DNA of 64,000 nucleotides from Brachyspira hyodysenteriae ATCC 27164 (GTDB lineage Bacteria; Spirochaetota; Brachyspiria; Brachyspirales; Brachyspiraceae): NCBI RefSeq assembly GCF_001676785.2, contig NZ_CP015910.2, positions 1,488,001 to 1,552,000 of the forward strand, read 5' to 3'. Shown piece by piece: positions 46,212 to 54,967 of this stretch (position 1 is its first letter; each line of letters starts with the position of its first letter). The notes under the pieces were generated by a model. It saw only the letters and a program-made list of their open reading frames with translations, ran no database searches and was not told where the DNA came from. The position numbers and the translations under genes were made by a program.

Positions 46212-48002
46212 TTGAATAACAATATTAATAAACATATACGAAGTGAAATACTAGATAATATTATGAAATATGTATTTTTTGTATGTTCTATATTTTCAGT
46301 TATAGTTGTATTTTCAATATGTATTTTTATATTTATCTACAGTCTTCCAATATTTAAAGAAACAGGATTTTTAAAATTCGTTTTTGGAATGAATTGGTCG
46401 CCTTCATCAAAACATTTTGGAATATTTCCGATGATAGTAGGCTCTGTATATATAACTATTCTTTCTACCCTATTAGGAGGAGGATTCGGATTCTTTACAG
46501 CAGTTTATATATCTATGTTTGCACCAAATAAATTAAAAGTGATATTATCTCAAGTAATAGATTTGCTTGCAGGAATTCCTTCAATAGTTTACGGCTTTTT
46601 TGGAATGTCTGTATTAGTACCATTTCTAAAAAATATTTCTCCAAACGATATAGGCGAAGGAGTACTCGCTAGTTCTATAATACTTGCCGTGATGATACTT
46701 CCAACAATAACATCTATTACAAAATATAATTTAGAAGCAGTTTATAAATATTACTATGACGGTGCAAGAGCTTTAGGAAATACACATTCTCAAGCTGTAT
46801 TTGGTGTTATAGTAAAGGCTGCTAAGTCTGGTATATTTTCGGCTATAGTTCTAGGTATGGGAAGAGCTATAGGAGAAACTATGGCGGTTATGATGGTGGC
46901 TGGAAATGCTCCTTTTATACCTCAGGATTTATTCTCATATTTCAGAACTATGACTATTAATATAGCTTTAGAAATGGGATATGCTACAGGTATACATAGA
47001 TCCGCATTGATTGGAACAGCTTTTGTATTACTTTTATTTATACTTATTATAAATATAATATTATCTCTTTTGAAAAGAAATAATTTATATTTTTCATTTT
47101 CATTTACTAGCCTTTTTAAAAAGAATAAAGAATTAAAAACTGATATTAATAACTTTTCTTTTAAAAATTATGAAATGAAAATGCAGACAATAAAAGGTGA
47201 TATGCTCAAATATATTTCAATATTTGCAACTGCAGTATCAACTTTATTTCTAGTATTTATAGTAGTATTTATACTTGTAAGAGGACTTCCTCATATAACA
47301 TTAAATCTATTATTTGGAAAGAGTAATAATTCACAGATGACGCTTCTTCCTGCAATAGTTTCTACTTCAATGATGCTTTTTATGTCATTAATAATAGCCA
47401 TTCCATTGGGAGTATTTGCCGCTATTTATTTGACTGAATATTCAAAAGCAAAAAGTAAATTAATAGCTTTAATAAGGATATTCACCGACAGCTTATCAGG
47501 AATTCCATCAATAGTGTTCGGGCTTTTTGGTATGCTTGTATTTGCTAATTTGTTTGGTATAGGAAGAAGTATATTAGCAGGTTCTTTGACATTAGTTTTA
47601 ATAATACTGCCATCTATAATAAGACAGACAGAAGAAACTTTGATGTCAATTCCTGCAAGTTTAAGAGAAGGAAGTTTGGCACTTGGAGCATCTAAAGTGA
47701 GGACTATATTTCAAATAGTTCTTCCATGCGGATTTTCAGGAATCATGACTTCCGTTATTTTAAGCATAGGAAGGATAGTAGGAGAAAGTGCCGCTTTAAT
47801 ATATACAGCTGGTGCAGTACGATATATGCCTAAAGGTTATTTGAGTTCAGGAAGTTCATTTTCAGTTATGATGTGGATGTTTTCAAGTGAGGGTTTATAC
47901 ATTAATCAAACTTTCGCTACAGCTAGTATATTACTTATTATGATTATAGTTCTTAATGCTTTATTATTCTTTGTAAATAAAAAGTTAAAAAAGGATTATT
48001 AA
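46212..48002 (+). CDS. pstCA: Fused phosphate permease PstC-PstA
   Basis: A single 596-residue protein replaces the usual two permeases. The PstC half (about 15-290) holds six segments with the EAA-type loop KYYYDGARALGNTHSQAVFG. A charged linker follows at about 290-325. The PstA half (about 330-595) repeats the layout, with LREGSLALGASKVRTIFQIV. Both halves keep the LAGIPSIVYGFFG/LSGIPSIVFGLFG loop that is characteristic of PstC and PstA. The start is TTG at 46212, with agga eight bases upstream, rather than the Met 17 codons later. It precedes pstB by 29 bases. Confidence 0.93.
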   Translation: MNNNINKHIRSEILDNIMKYVFFVCSIFSVIVVFSICIFIFIYSLPIFKETGFLKFVFGMNWSPSSKHFGIFPMIVGSVYITILSTLLGGGFGFFTAVYISMFAPNKLKVILSQVIDLLAGIPSIVYGFFGMSVLVPFLKNISPNDIGEGVLASSIILAVMILPTITSITKYNLEAVYKYYYDGARALGNTHSQAVFGVIVKAAKSGIFSAIVLGMGRAIGETMAVMMVAGNAPFIPQDLFSYFRTMTINIALEMGYATGIHRSALIGTAFVLLLFILIINIILSLLKRNNLYFSFSFTSLFKKNKELKTDINNFSFKNYEMKMQTIKGDMLKYISIFATAVSTLFLVFIVVFILVRGLPHITLNLLFGKSNNSQMTLLPAIVSTSMMLFMSLIIAIPLGVFAAIYLTEYSKAKSKLIALIRIFTDSLSGIPSIVFGLFGMLVFANLFGIGRSILAGSLTLVLIILPSIIRQTEETLMSIPASLREGSLALGASKVRTIFQIVLPCGFSGIMTSVILSIGRIVGESAALIYTAGAVRYMPKGYLSSGSSFSVMMWMFSSEGLYINQTFATASILLIMIIVLNALLFFVNKKLKKDY

Positions 48003-48031
48003 TTTTAAGACTATATAAAAAAGGATAAAAA

Positions 48032-48829
48032 ATGAATAATGAAATAAATAATGAATTAAACTTTGATTTTGATACGGATAAAATTATTAAAGTTAAAGAT
48101 TTAGATTTATATTATGAATCTTTTCAGGCTTTGAAAAAAATAAATATAGAAATAGACAAAAACAGCGTAACAGCTTTTATAGGACCTTCAGGCTGCGGAA
48201 AATCCACACTATTAAAAACTTTCAATAGAATGAATGATCTCGTACCAAAATGCCGAGTTGAAGGAAATATAGAAATAGCAGGAGTTGATATATACAATAA
48301 ACATATAAATGTATCATATTTAAGAAAAAATGTGGGAATGGTATTTCAGAAATCAAATCTCTTTGCTATGAGCGTTTATGATAATATAGCTTACGGACCT
48401 AGAACATTCGGAATCAAAAAGAAATCTCAATTAGATGAAATAGTTGAATACAGTTTAACAAAGGCAGCTATTTGGGACGATATAAAAGACAGATTAACAA
48501 AAAATGCTTTAGGACTTTCAGGAGGACAGCAGCAGAGATTATGTATCGCCAGAGCTTTATCTGTTAATCCTAAAATACTTCTTATGGACGAGCCTACAAG
48601 TGCATTAGACCCTATAAGTACTGGTAAAATAGAAGACCTTATAAATGAATTAAAAAATGAATATACTATAGTAATAGTAACTCATAATATGCAGCAGGCT
48701 ATGAGAGTATCGGATAAAACTGCTTTCTTCCTATTCGGTGAAATTGTAGAGTATACTGATACAGAAGAAATATTCTCTAAACCTAAAGATGAAAGAACTG
48801 AAAAATATATTACAGGAAGATTCGGTTAA
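48032..48829 (+). CDS. pstB: Phosphate ABC transporter ATPase PstB
   Basis: Cytoplasmic ATPase that powers phosphate import. 265 residues. Walker A is GPSGCGKST (about 51-59), followed by the PstB-specific [19 protein letters not shown]. The Q-loop is [10 protein letters not shown], the signature [15 protein letters not shown] (about 165-179), and Walker [14 protein letters not shown]. The end [11 protein letters not shown] ... [10 protein letters not shown] is diagnostic of PstB. It has a 20-residue N-terminal extension. It is co-transcribed with pstCA and, 81 bases on, phoU. Confidence 0.96.
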   Translation: MNNEINNELNFDFDTDKIIKVKDLDLYYESFQALKKINIEIDKNSVTAFIGPSGCGKSTLLKTFNRMNDLVPKCRVEGNIEIAGVDIYNKHINVSYLRKNVGMVFQKSNLFAMSVYDNIAYGPRTFGIKKKSQLDEIVEYSLTKAAIWDDIKDRLTKNALGLSGGQQQRLCIARALSVNPKILLMDEPTSALDPISTGKIEDLINELKNEYTIVIVTHNMQQAMRVSDKTAFFLFGEIVEYTDTEEIFSKPKDERTEKYITGRFG

Positions 48830-48910
48830 TTAATAATTTATTATCATTGCTGAATATAAATTTTATTTGTAAATTAGGCAATTATAAAACAATAAAAAAC
48901 GGAGATAAAA

Positions 48911-49555
48911 ATGAAAAAATTTGATGAAGAATTAAATAAATTGATAGAACATGTTACTGAAGCTAGTGACATGATATTAGAAGCTTTAAGAAACTCTACT
49001 AAAGCTTTAACTGACGGAGATATTGAACTTGCAAATCAAGTAATAGAAAATGACAGAAACATAAACAGAATATCATACAAAATAGAAAGCTCATCTTTAA
49101 AAATGCTTTTATTAGAACATCCTGTTGCTACAGATTTAAGAATAGTATCATCAGCATTAAAGATAGCTACAGATTTAGAGAGAATCGGGGATCAGGCTAA
49201 GGATATATGCGACTTGCTTAGATTCTTATTAGAAGGAAATATATATAAGAGGAATCTTAATATTATAATAGAGATGTCAAACATAATAGAATATATGATA
49301 ACTAATTGTCTAAATGCTTTCAAAGAAAAAAATTCTGAACTTTCAAAAAATGTTATAGCAAAAGATGATGAGGTTGATAAGCTATTCTATAAAATGCGTG
49401 ATTCTATGGTTGAGCTTATTAAAAGCGGTACTGAAAATGCAGATCAGGCTATATATTTAATGATGATAGCTAAATATTTTGAGAAGATGGGAGATCATGC
49501 TGAAAATATAGCTAAATGGGTTTACTATTACAGTACAGGCGAAAGATTTAAATAA
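48911..49555 (+). CDS. phoU: Phosphate signalling regulator PhoU
   Basis: Cytoplasmic helical regulator that links Pst to phosphate signalling. 214 residues. Two three-helix PhoU repeats with the metal-binding E/D...D motifs: LRIVSSALKIATDLERIGDQ then AKDI (about 76-99), and YLMMIAKYFEKMGDHAENIA (about 178-197). The last gene of the pst cluster. No phoR or phoB histidine-kinase pair is present in the window. The stop is followed by the inverted-repeat elements and then a hairpin terminator at 50185-50228. Confidence 0.94.
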   Translation: MKKFDEELNKLIEHVTEASDMILEALRNSTKALTDGDIELANQVIENDRNINRISYKIESSSLKMLLLEHPVATDLRIVSSALKIATDLERIGDQAKDICDLLRFLLEGNIYKRNLNIIIEMSNIIEYMITNCLNAFKEKNSELSKNVIAKDDEVDKLFYKMRDSMVELIKSGTENADQAIYLMMIAKYFEKMGDHAENIAKWVYYYSTGERFK

Positions 49556-49563
49556 TAATTGTT

Positions 49564-49913
49564 TATACTAAAAATTTTTAACTTTGTCAATTTTTTGTTG
49601 TTCTTTTTCCCGCCGCACGCCTGCCATAGGCACGCTTCGCGAGGCGGACTTCGTCAAAGAACCAAAAAGTGCAAGTATAAAATTAGTACTAGATAATACT
49701 AAAATTGTCTTACATGTAAAATAATTTATTACATTTAAGTTCAAATATAGCCTTTCGCGAAGCGTATCCGAGCCTGTCGAGGATATAGCTTCTTTGTGGC
49801 AATACCATAGGCACTTCCTTAGGTCGCAAAAGAAGTGGGGTGCAGGGCAAAGCCATGCAAATATTTAAAATTTAAAAAAATTATTTTTGACAAAATATAG
49901 TTGTTTATGTATA
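49564..49913. repeat. Inverted-repeat (MITE-like) element, copy 5a
   Basis: Left end tatactaaaaatttttaact then ttgtcaa. Right end ttgacaaaatatagttgttt then atgtata. The core is like copies 1b and 2 (cccgccgcacgcc, gtgcaagtataaaattag), with extra GC-rich modules (ggcacgcttcgcgaggcgga, ttcgcgaagcgtatccgagc) set inside it. Confidence 0.8.
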
Positions 49914-50183
49914 TACTGAAAATTTTTAAGTTTGTCAATCTAGGCACTTTATATAAAATTATCTACTTTTTTGCCGCACAAAAAAGTAGCAAAAAACGCA
50001 ATTACTAGAACTTTATATTAAATATATACTTATTAAATATGGGATATAACCTAAATTTAGACTATAAATGCAGTTCTTTTGGTTCTTTTATACCAATAAA
50101 AGAACTGGGGTGCGGGGCAAAGCCCTGCAAATATTTTAAATTTAAAAAATTTATTTTTGACAAAATGTAGTTGTTTAGGTATA
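49912..50183. repeat. Inverted-repeat (MITE-like) element, copy 5b
   Basis: Left end tatactgaaaatttttaagt then ttgtcaa. Right end ttgacaaaatgtagttgttt then aggtata. The interior (ctacttttttgccgcac, aaaagtag, gcaattactagaactttat, cagttcttttggttctttta) is closely alike to copy 1a in reverse. It shares its left TATA with copy 5a. Confidence 0.8.
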
Positions 50184-50184
50184 T

Positions 50185-50228
50185 TAAAAAACTCCTAACT
50201 TCATATAGTTGTTAGGAGTTATTTTTTA
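50185..50228. terminator. Bidirectional terminator between phoU and the ABC genes
   Basis: AACTCCTAAC ... GTTAGGAGTT, with A run on the left and T run on the right. Confidence 0.85.
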
Positions 50229-50252
50229 TATTTTAATTTAAATATATTTTAA

Positions 50253-51053
50253 TTATGATAATAATAATTTATCGCTTAAAGAACCGTCAGCAGTTTCAAA
50301 TTTCTTGAGCAAGTCAGCTATCTCTAAAGATTTTTTCTCTTCACCTGAAACATCATATATAATATTACCGTCATTCATCATTATAAGTCTGTTTCCGTAA
50401 TGAATAGCATCTTTAATATTGTGAGTAACCATAAATGCTGTGAGTTTATCCTCTCTGATGATTTCTTCTGTTAAATCTAATACTCTTTTAGCTGTTTTTG
50501 GGTCAAGTGCTGCAGTATGTTCATCTAATAATAAAAGTCTTGGTTTTTTAAGAGTAGCCATAAGCAAAGTTAATGCCTGTCTTTGTCCGCCTGATAAAAG
50601 CCCTACTTTTGACTGAAGTCTATTTTCAAGTCCCAAATCAAGTCTCTTTAATTTTTCAACATACTCTTCCCTTTCTGCTTTAGTGATACCCCATCTTAAA
50701 GTTCTTCTTTTACCTTTTCTTTTAGCAAGTGCCAAATTCTCTTCTATACCCATATTAGAAGCGGTACCAACCATAGGGTCTTGGAAAACTCTGCCGAAAA
50801 GTCCTGCCCTTGCATACTCTTTCTTATCTGTAATATCTACTCCGTCAACTGATATAGTACCATAATCAACTTCATAAACACCAGCAATCAAATTGAGAAG
50901 AGTGGATTTTCCTGCTCCGTTTCCACCTATAACTGTTACAAAATCTCCGTCATTTAATTTAAGATTAACACCTTTAATGGCTTTTTTCTCTGTGATAGTG
51001 CCTCTATTGAATGTTTTATAAACTTCTTTTAATTCTAACATAAACTCCCCCAA
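50253..51053 (-). CDS. ABC transporter ATPase (TrpZ/COG1101 type)
   Basis: Cytoplasmic ATPase, 266 residues. Walker A is GGNGAGKSTLLNL (about 37-49), the signature LLSGGQRQALTLLMAT (about 151-166), and Walker B LLLLDEHTAALDP. The H in DEHTAALDP, in place of the usual Pro, is typical of this subfamily. The third gene of a permease/binding-protein set on the minus strand; its start is four bases from the end of the permease gene. Relatives in streptococci (TrpXYZ) import tryptophan, but the substrate here is not proven. Confidence 0.88.
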   Translation of the reverse strand: MGEFMLELKEVYKTFNRGTITEKKAIKGVNLKLNDGDFVTVIGGNGAGKSTLLNLIAGVYEVDYGTISVDGVDITDKKEYARAGLFGRVFQDPMVGTASNMGIEENLALAKRKGKRRTLRWGITKAEREEYVEKLKRLDLGLENRLQSKVGLLSGGQRQALTLLMATLKKPRLLLLDEHTAALDPKTAKRVLDLTEEIIREDKLTAFMVTHNIKDAIHYGNRLIMMNDGNIIYDVSGEEKKSLEIADLLKKFETADGSLSDKLLLS

Positions 51054-51056
51054 TTA

Positions 51057-51962
51057 TTATTTTCTTTTTCCGCCTACTACTCTTGTAACTTTTCTATTAA
51101 TTACAGGCACTGAAAGAGCAATTGCAACTATTATAGCAGTAAGAAGTTTTAAATCTGTAGCCTTTAATCCCAATTGAAGAACTATAGCTATTATTATTCT
51201 ATATATTATAGAACCCATTACAACAGAAGCAAGTTTATACCAGAATGAGAATCTGTTTCCAAACACAACCTCCCCTATTATAACAGAAGCAAGTCCTATA
51301 ACTATAGTACCAGTTCCCATACCTACATCAGCATATCCCTGACTCTGAGTAACCAAAGCACCGGATAAAGCAACCAAAGCATTTGATATCATAAGTCCTA
51401 TTATTTTCATAACATTAGTATCAACACCTAATGCCCTAATCATTCTTTCATTATTACCAGTAGCCCTTATAGCACATCCCATTTCTGTACCGAAAAACCA
51501 ATACATCAAAGCTATGATTATTACAGAGAATATAAATCCTACAAGTAAATCTGATAATACTTTACTTAATGAAAGCATATTTTGAATAATAGTTAAAGAA
51601 GTATCCATTCCCAAAAGCGGTATATTAGGTCTGTTTCCCATAACTCTAATATTAATAGAATATAATGCAATCATTGTAAGAATTCCAGCTAATATTCCTG
51701 GGATCTGCAATTTAGTATTTAAAAAACCTGTTGCAAATCCAGCCAAAGAACCTGCCAAAAAAGCAAAAAACAAAGTTATAAAAGGATTCATACCATTCGA
51801 TATAAGTATTGCACTTACTGCACCGCCTAAAGCAAAACTTCCATCAACAGTCAAATCTGGGAAATCCAAAACCTTAAATGTAATATAAACACCTAGAGTC
51901 ATTATTCCCCAAATGATACCCTGAGATGCTGCACCTTCTATTGCCAAAAAAATCCCTTCCAT
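51057..51962 (-). CDS. ABC transporter permease (TrpY/COG4120 type)
   Basis: Inner-membrane permease, 301 residues, about eight to nine hydrophobic segments. VLDFPDLTVDGSFALGGAVS (about 31-50) and MGCAIRATGNNERMIRALGV (about 161-180) are hallmarks of this branched-chain-type permease subfamily. The C-terminus is basic (VINRKVTRVVGGKRK) and cytoplasmic. It is preceded on the same strand, after a terminator-like hairpin, by the binding-protein gene, and followed by the ATPase. Confidence 0.88.
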   Translation of the reverse strand: MEGIFLAIEGAASQGIIWGIMTLGVYITFKVLDFPDLTVDGSFALGGAVSAILISNGMNPFITLFFAFLAGSLAGFATGFLNTKLQIPGILAGILTMIALYSINIRVMGNRPNIPLLGMDTSLTIIQNMLSLSKVLSDLLVGFIFSVIIIALMYWFFGTEMGCAIRATGNNERMIRALGVDTNVMKIIGLMISNALVALSGALVTQSQGYADVGMGTGTIVIGLASVIIGEVVFGNRFSFWYKLASVVMGSIIYRIIIAIVLQLGLKATDLKLLTAIIVAIALSVPVINRKVTRVVGGKRK

Positions 51963-52019
51963 TATACAAACCTCTATTATTGCTGATTAAAATATATGAT
52001 AATTATTATAATAAAAATT

Positions 52020-52058
52020 GGGGGCAGAATCTTTATTAAATATTAAAGATTCTCCCTC
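52020..52058 (-). terminator. Terminator-like hairpin between binding protein and permease
   Basis: Minus strand GAGGGAGAATCTTT ... AAAGATTCTGCCCCC, then AATTTTTAT. Inside the ABC operon, so probably partial, leaving more binding protein than permease. Confidence 0.65.
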
Positions 52059-52090
52059 AATTCTTATATTTTATTTAATTTTAATATTTA

Positions 52091-53074
52091 TTACTTATTA
52101 TATAATGATTCTGGTATTGTTATGCCAATGCTATTAACCATATTAGTATTAACTACCAAATCAAAAGTTTTTAATGTTTCTATAGGCATAGTTGCTGGCT
52201 GTTTTTCACCTTTTAATATAGCAACTGCCTGAGTAGCTGTTAATTTTCCAAGTTCATAATAACTTATAGCATAAGTAGCAGTACCTCCTAACATAGTCAT
52301 GCCGCCCTCACCGCAAACTACAGGAAGTTTAGCAGGCTCAGCAACTAAAGCAACTGTAGCCATACCTGCTGCAATCATATTATCAGTTGGTGTATAAATA
52401 GCTTCTACTTTTCCAACAACACTTTGAACAACCTGCTGTATTTCATTAGCAGATGTTACTGTTGCATCTATATATTTTATACCCATAGAATCTAATTTCT
52501 TTTTTGCTATATCCATTTGGAATACTGAGTTCTGTTCGCTTGAACAATATAAAAGTCCTACTGTTTTTAAATTAGGAGTGATTTCATTTAATAATTCAAT
52601 TTGTGCTTCTACAGGAGTTAAATCAGAAGTACCTGAAACATTTCCTCCAGGAGCATTATTATCAGCAACAAGTTTTGCTGCTGCAGGATCTGTAACAGCT
52701 GTAACAAGTATAGGTATATCTTTTGTCATATTTGCAACTGCTTGTGCTGCAGGTGTTGCTATTGCCAAAATCAAATCGCTTTTATCATTAACGAACTTTT
52801 GTCCTATAGTTACACAGTTTGCCTGTTCGCCTTGAGCATTTTGATAATCTATAATAATATTTTTTCCGTCTTCATATCCTGCTTCTTTAAGTCCGTCAAC
52901 AAAACCTCTGTAAGAAGCATCTAATGCATCATGCTCTATTAACTGAAGAATTCCTATTTTAAATATTTTATCTCCTGCTGATGATGCATTAGAATTAGAT
53001 TTTTCTGATGAACATGAAATCAATATCATTGATGTTATGATAAATAAAGAATATAGATATTTTTTCATAATCAA
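52091..53074 (-). CDS. ABC transporter substrate-binding lipoprotein (TrpX/COG2984 type)
   Basis: Periplasmic lipid-anchored binding protein, 327 residues. Signal peptide with lipobox MILISCSS, Cys about 21. A Peripla_BP_4/DUF534-like fold: FKIGILQLIEHDALDASYRG then FVDGLKEAGYEDGKN (about 40-75), QGEQANCVTIGQKFVNDKSD and LIIAIATPAAQAV-like family stretches (here LILAIATPAAQAVANMT). LPVVCGEGGMTMLGGTATYA is also typical. The next two genes are permease and ATPase, completing an importer. The family imports aromatic amino acids in some relatives; no exact ligand is claimed here. Confidence 0.87.
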   Translation of the reverse strand: MIMKKYLYSLFIITSMILISCSSEKSNSNASSAGDKIFKIGILQLIEHDALDASYRGFVDGLKEAGYEDGKNIIIDYQNAQGEQANCVTIGQKFVNDKSDLILAIATPAAQAVANMTKDIPILVTAVTDPAAAKLVADNNAPGGNVSGTSDLTPVEAQIELLNEITPNLKTVGLLYCSSEQNSVFQMDIAKKKLDSMGIKYIDATVTSANEIQQVVQSVVGKVEAIYTPTDNMIAAGMATVALVAEPAKLPVVCGEGGMTMLGGTATYAISYYELGKLTATQAVAILKGEKQPATMPIETLKTFDLVVNTNMVNSIGITIPESLYNK

Positions 53075-53119
53075 ACTCCTATTGTTAGTAAAAAAATTAT
53101 TAAGAAACTACATACAGTA

Positions 53120-53147
53120 ATTATACTACATATAATAATAATGTCAA
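53120..53147 (-). promoter_or_regulatory. Promoter of the ABC importer operon
   Basis: Minus strand TTGACA (53142-53147), 16 bases, TATAAT (53120-53125): both boxes are perfect consensus. The stretch 53148-53448 upstream of it is A/T-rich, and I see no gene in it. Confidence 0.8.
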
Positions 53148-53448
53148 TTAATAATTATCACATTATTAATAAGTAAAAATGTTTTTTCAAGGATACAGTA
53201 TAATTATTATAAAATATTTTATTGACTTGTATAATATAATTTTTGTAACATAAATATGAATTTATTTTTTATAATCACTATGTATCCATCGTAATGATAA
53301 CTTCTTGATTGTACTGCTTTTTATATCTGGCTTTCTAGTATATTAGTTAGTTACATTTTTTAATGAGTTTATAGCTAGAAATAATAATCGATTTTTTTTA
53401 TTTTATTAAAAATAATATAATATTTTTATGCTTTAAATATAAAATAAC

Positions 53449-53476
53449 TTGATATAAAAAAAATATTATATATAAT
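53449..53476 (+). promoter_or_regulatory. Promoter of the cobalamin-riboswitch operon
   Basis: TTGATA (53449-53454), 16 bases, TATAAT (53471-53476). The expected start, about 53483, is right at the foot of the riboswitch. Confidence 0.7.
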
Positions 53477-53479
53477 TTG

Positions 53480-53625
53480 CTGTCAAAGAATATGGGAATG
53501 AGGGTGAAAATCCTTCGCTGGCACGCAACCGTAAAGTTTAGTTTTTTATATAAATAAAATAACTAACGAAGTCGGATACCATTAAAATAGGCGAGTGCAC
53601 TGAAAAATTCTTTAAGCACTCCTCT
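53480..53625 (+). ncRNA. Cobalamin (B12) riboswitch with expression platform
   Basis: Core conserved blocks in order: GGGAATGAGGGTGAAAATCC (53494-53513, matching GGGAAnnnGGTGnnAATCC), then GCTGGCACGCAACCGTAAAG (matching GCnG-CCCGCaACTGTnA), and the B12 box AAGTCGGATACC (53569-53580, matching rAGYCnGGAtACC). The variable arm lies between the last two. After the core, GAGTGC (53593-53598) can pair with GCACTC (53616-53621), and CTCCT (53619-53623) can pair with the AGGAG ribosome site (53658-53662). This suggests control of translation rather than termination, since no T run follows. Confidence 0.9.
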
Positions 53626-53670
53626 ATTAAATACTCAGTAATATTTAATTTAAATAAAGGAGCATCTATT

Positions 53671-54237
53671 ATGCAAAAACAAATCAAATTTTTTTTAACA
53701 CTTTTAACGGTGTTAATTTTAGCCGTATCATGTGCTAAAAACAATCCAAATGACCCTAATAATAATAACGGATCTGGAATAATCACTACAGTATATTATG
53801 GCAGTAAATCTATTGTTGTTAATACTGCAGATCAAGACAAATTAAAAGAATTATGGATAGGATTAGTTAAGAATCAATTTATTTATTATGCAACAGATTA
53901 TGCATATAAATCAGGAAAGTTTGACTCTGAAGGAAATTATCATGATATTAGCAGTGATTATCAAAATCCTAAACCTGAAATTAGAACTAAATATATAAAA
54001 AATATCGCTTATCAATACAATGGAAAATTTTATCTTGCAGGCATATATTGGGATAATGAAAATCAAGGTATGCCTAATGCTTATCGTCTAATCGCTTTCG
54101 ATGATAAAGGTGCAGAATTAGCATGGTTCGGCGGCGGAAGCAATCCTAATAACATACCAAATGAAAATACTGTATGGACTAGATATAAAGATGGTTCTGG
54201 AAAAGATGCTATATGGGGATATATAGAAAAATTCTAA
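53671..54237 (+). CDS. Riboswitch-controlled surface lipoprotein, family unknown (copy 1)
   Basis: 188 residues. Signal peptide with lipobox LILAVSCAK (Cys about 21). An Asn-rich linker (NNPNDPNNNNGSG) follows, then a compact domain from about residue 40. Features: TVYYGSKSIVVNT, a helix DKLKELWIGLVKN, YNGKFYLAGIYWDNENQGMP, RLIAFDDKGAELAWFGGGSN and a final WGYIEKF. No known family is recognised. It is related to the gene at 54968 (shared GKxYxAGxYWDN and GGGS-NxIPNE segments). It starts about 45 bases after the cobalamin riboswitch, with site AGGAG in its control range. By context it is a candidate B12- or corrinoid-binding lipoprotein, as a guess. Confidence 0.8.
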   Translation: MQKQIKFFLTLLTVLILAVSCAKNNPNDPNNNNGSGIITTVYYGSKSIVVNTADQDKLKELWIGLVKNQFIYYATDYAYKSGKFDSEGNYHDISSDYQNPKPEIRTKYIKNIAYQYNGKFYLAGIYWDNENQGMPNAYRLIAFDDKGAELAWFGGGSNPNNIPNENTVWTRYKDGSGKDAIWGYIEKF

Positions 54238-54399
54238 TATATTAATTTCAATTTTTTCTATAAAAATAATTAGTATAAAATTTATAATATACTGCAATAT
54301 TAAAATTTAGTATTTCATAAAATAGTATAGCATTTGAAATAGTAAGTACACTAACATTCACATTTATTAAAATTCATAAAAAATAAAGGAGCATTTATT

Positions 54400-54936
54400 A
54401 TGCAAAAACAAATTAAAATTTTTTTAACACTTTTAACAGTGATAACTTTAGCAATATCATGTGCTGGAAACAATCCAAATAATCCGACAGCAGGAACATC
54501 TTTATGGAAAAACAATATAAATTACAACTTATTAATCAAAGATTGGTATAATCCAAATTATCAAACAGAAATTTATAAAATAGAAGAAAGTGGAAACAAT
54601 AAAATAGACTTTAATGTACTTAATCCTCAGGGAGATATTAGCTACTCTATTTCTGTATCAGAAATAATTTGGAATAATGATAATACATCTGGTATTATGT
54701 ACGGAATATATACAAAGATAGACGAATCTTTTCAAGCTGGGGCTCTTAATAAATGGTATGCTATATCATTTAAAAATTTAACTAAATCTTCTTTATCCAT
54801 ATCTCAAGCTTGGGTTCAAGATGGAACTCCTTCTGGTATTTTTTATACTGAAACTCTTGAAGAAGCAAAAACTAAATTTACAGAAGAAAATAAGGCATTT
54901 TCAGTTTATTCAGATTTAGTACCTAAAACAAAATAA
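54400..54936 (+). CDS. Lipoprotein sharing a leader with its neighbour, family unknown
   Basis: 178 residues. Its ribosome site and signal peptide (KIFLTLLTVITLAISCAG, Cys about 21) are almost the same as those of the gene at 53671: the DNA from about 54384 to 54488 closely matches 53653 to 53758. The mature part is unrelated to that gene: LWKNNINYNLLIKDWYNPNY (about 36-55), then QAWVQDGTPSGIFYTETLEE. No family is recognised. No riboswitch precedes it, but it lies 163 bases after the first lipoprotein on the same strand. It is probably in the same transcript. Confidence 0.75.
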   Translation: MQKQIKIFLTLLTVITLAISCAGNNPNNPTAGTSLWKNNINYNLLIKDWYNPNYQTEIYKIEESGNNKIDFNVLNPQGDISYSISVSEIIWNNDNTSGIMYGIYTKIDESFQAGALNKWYAISFKNLTKSSLSISQAWVQDGTPSGIFYTETLEEAKTKFTEENKAFSVYSDLVPKTK

Positions 54937-54967
54937 ACAATAAATTAATAATCAAGGTATAATCATC

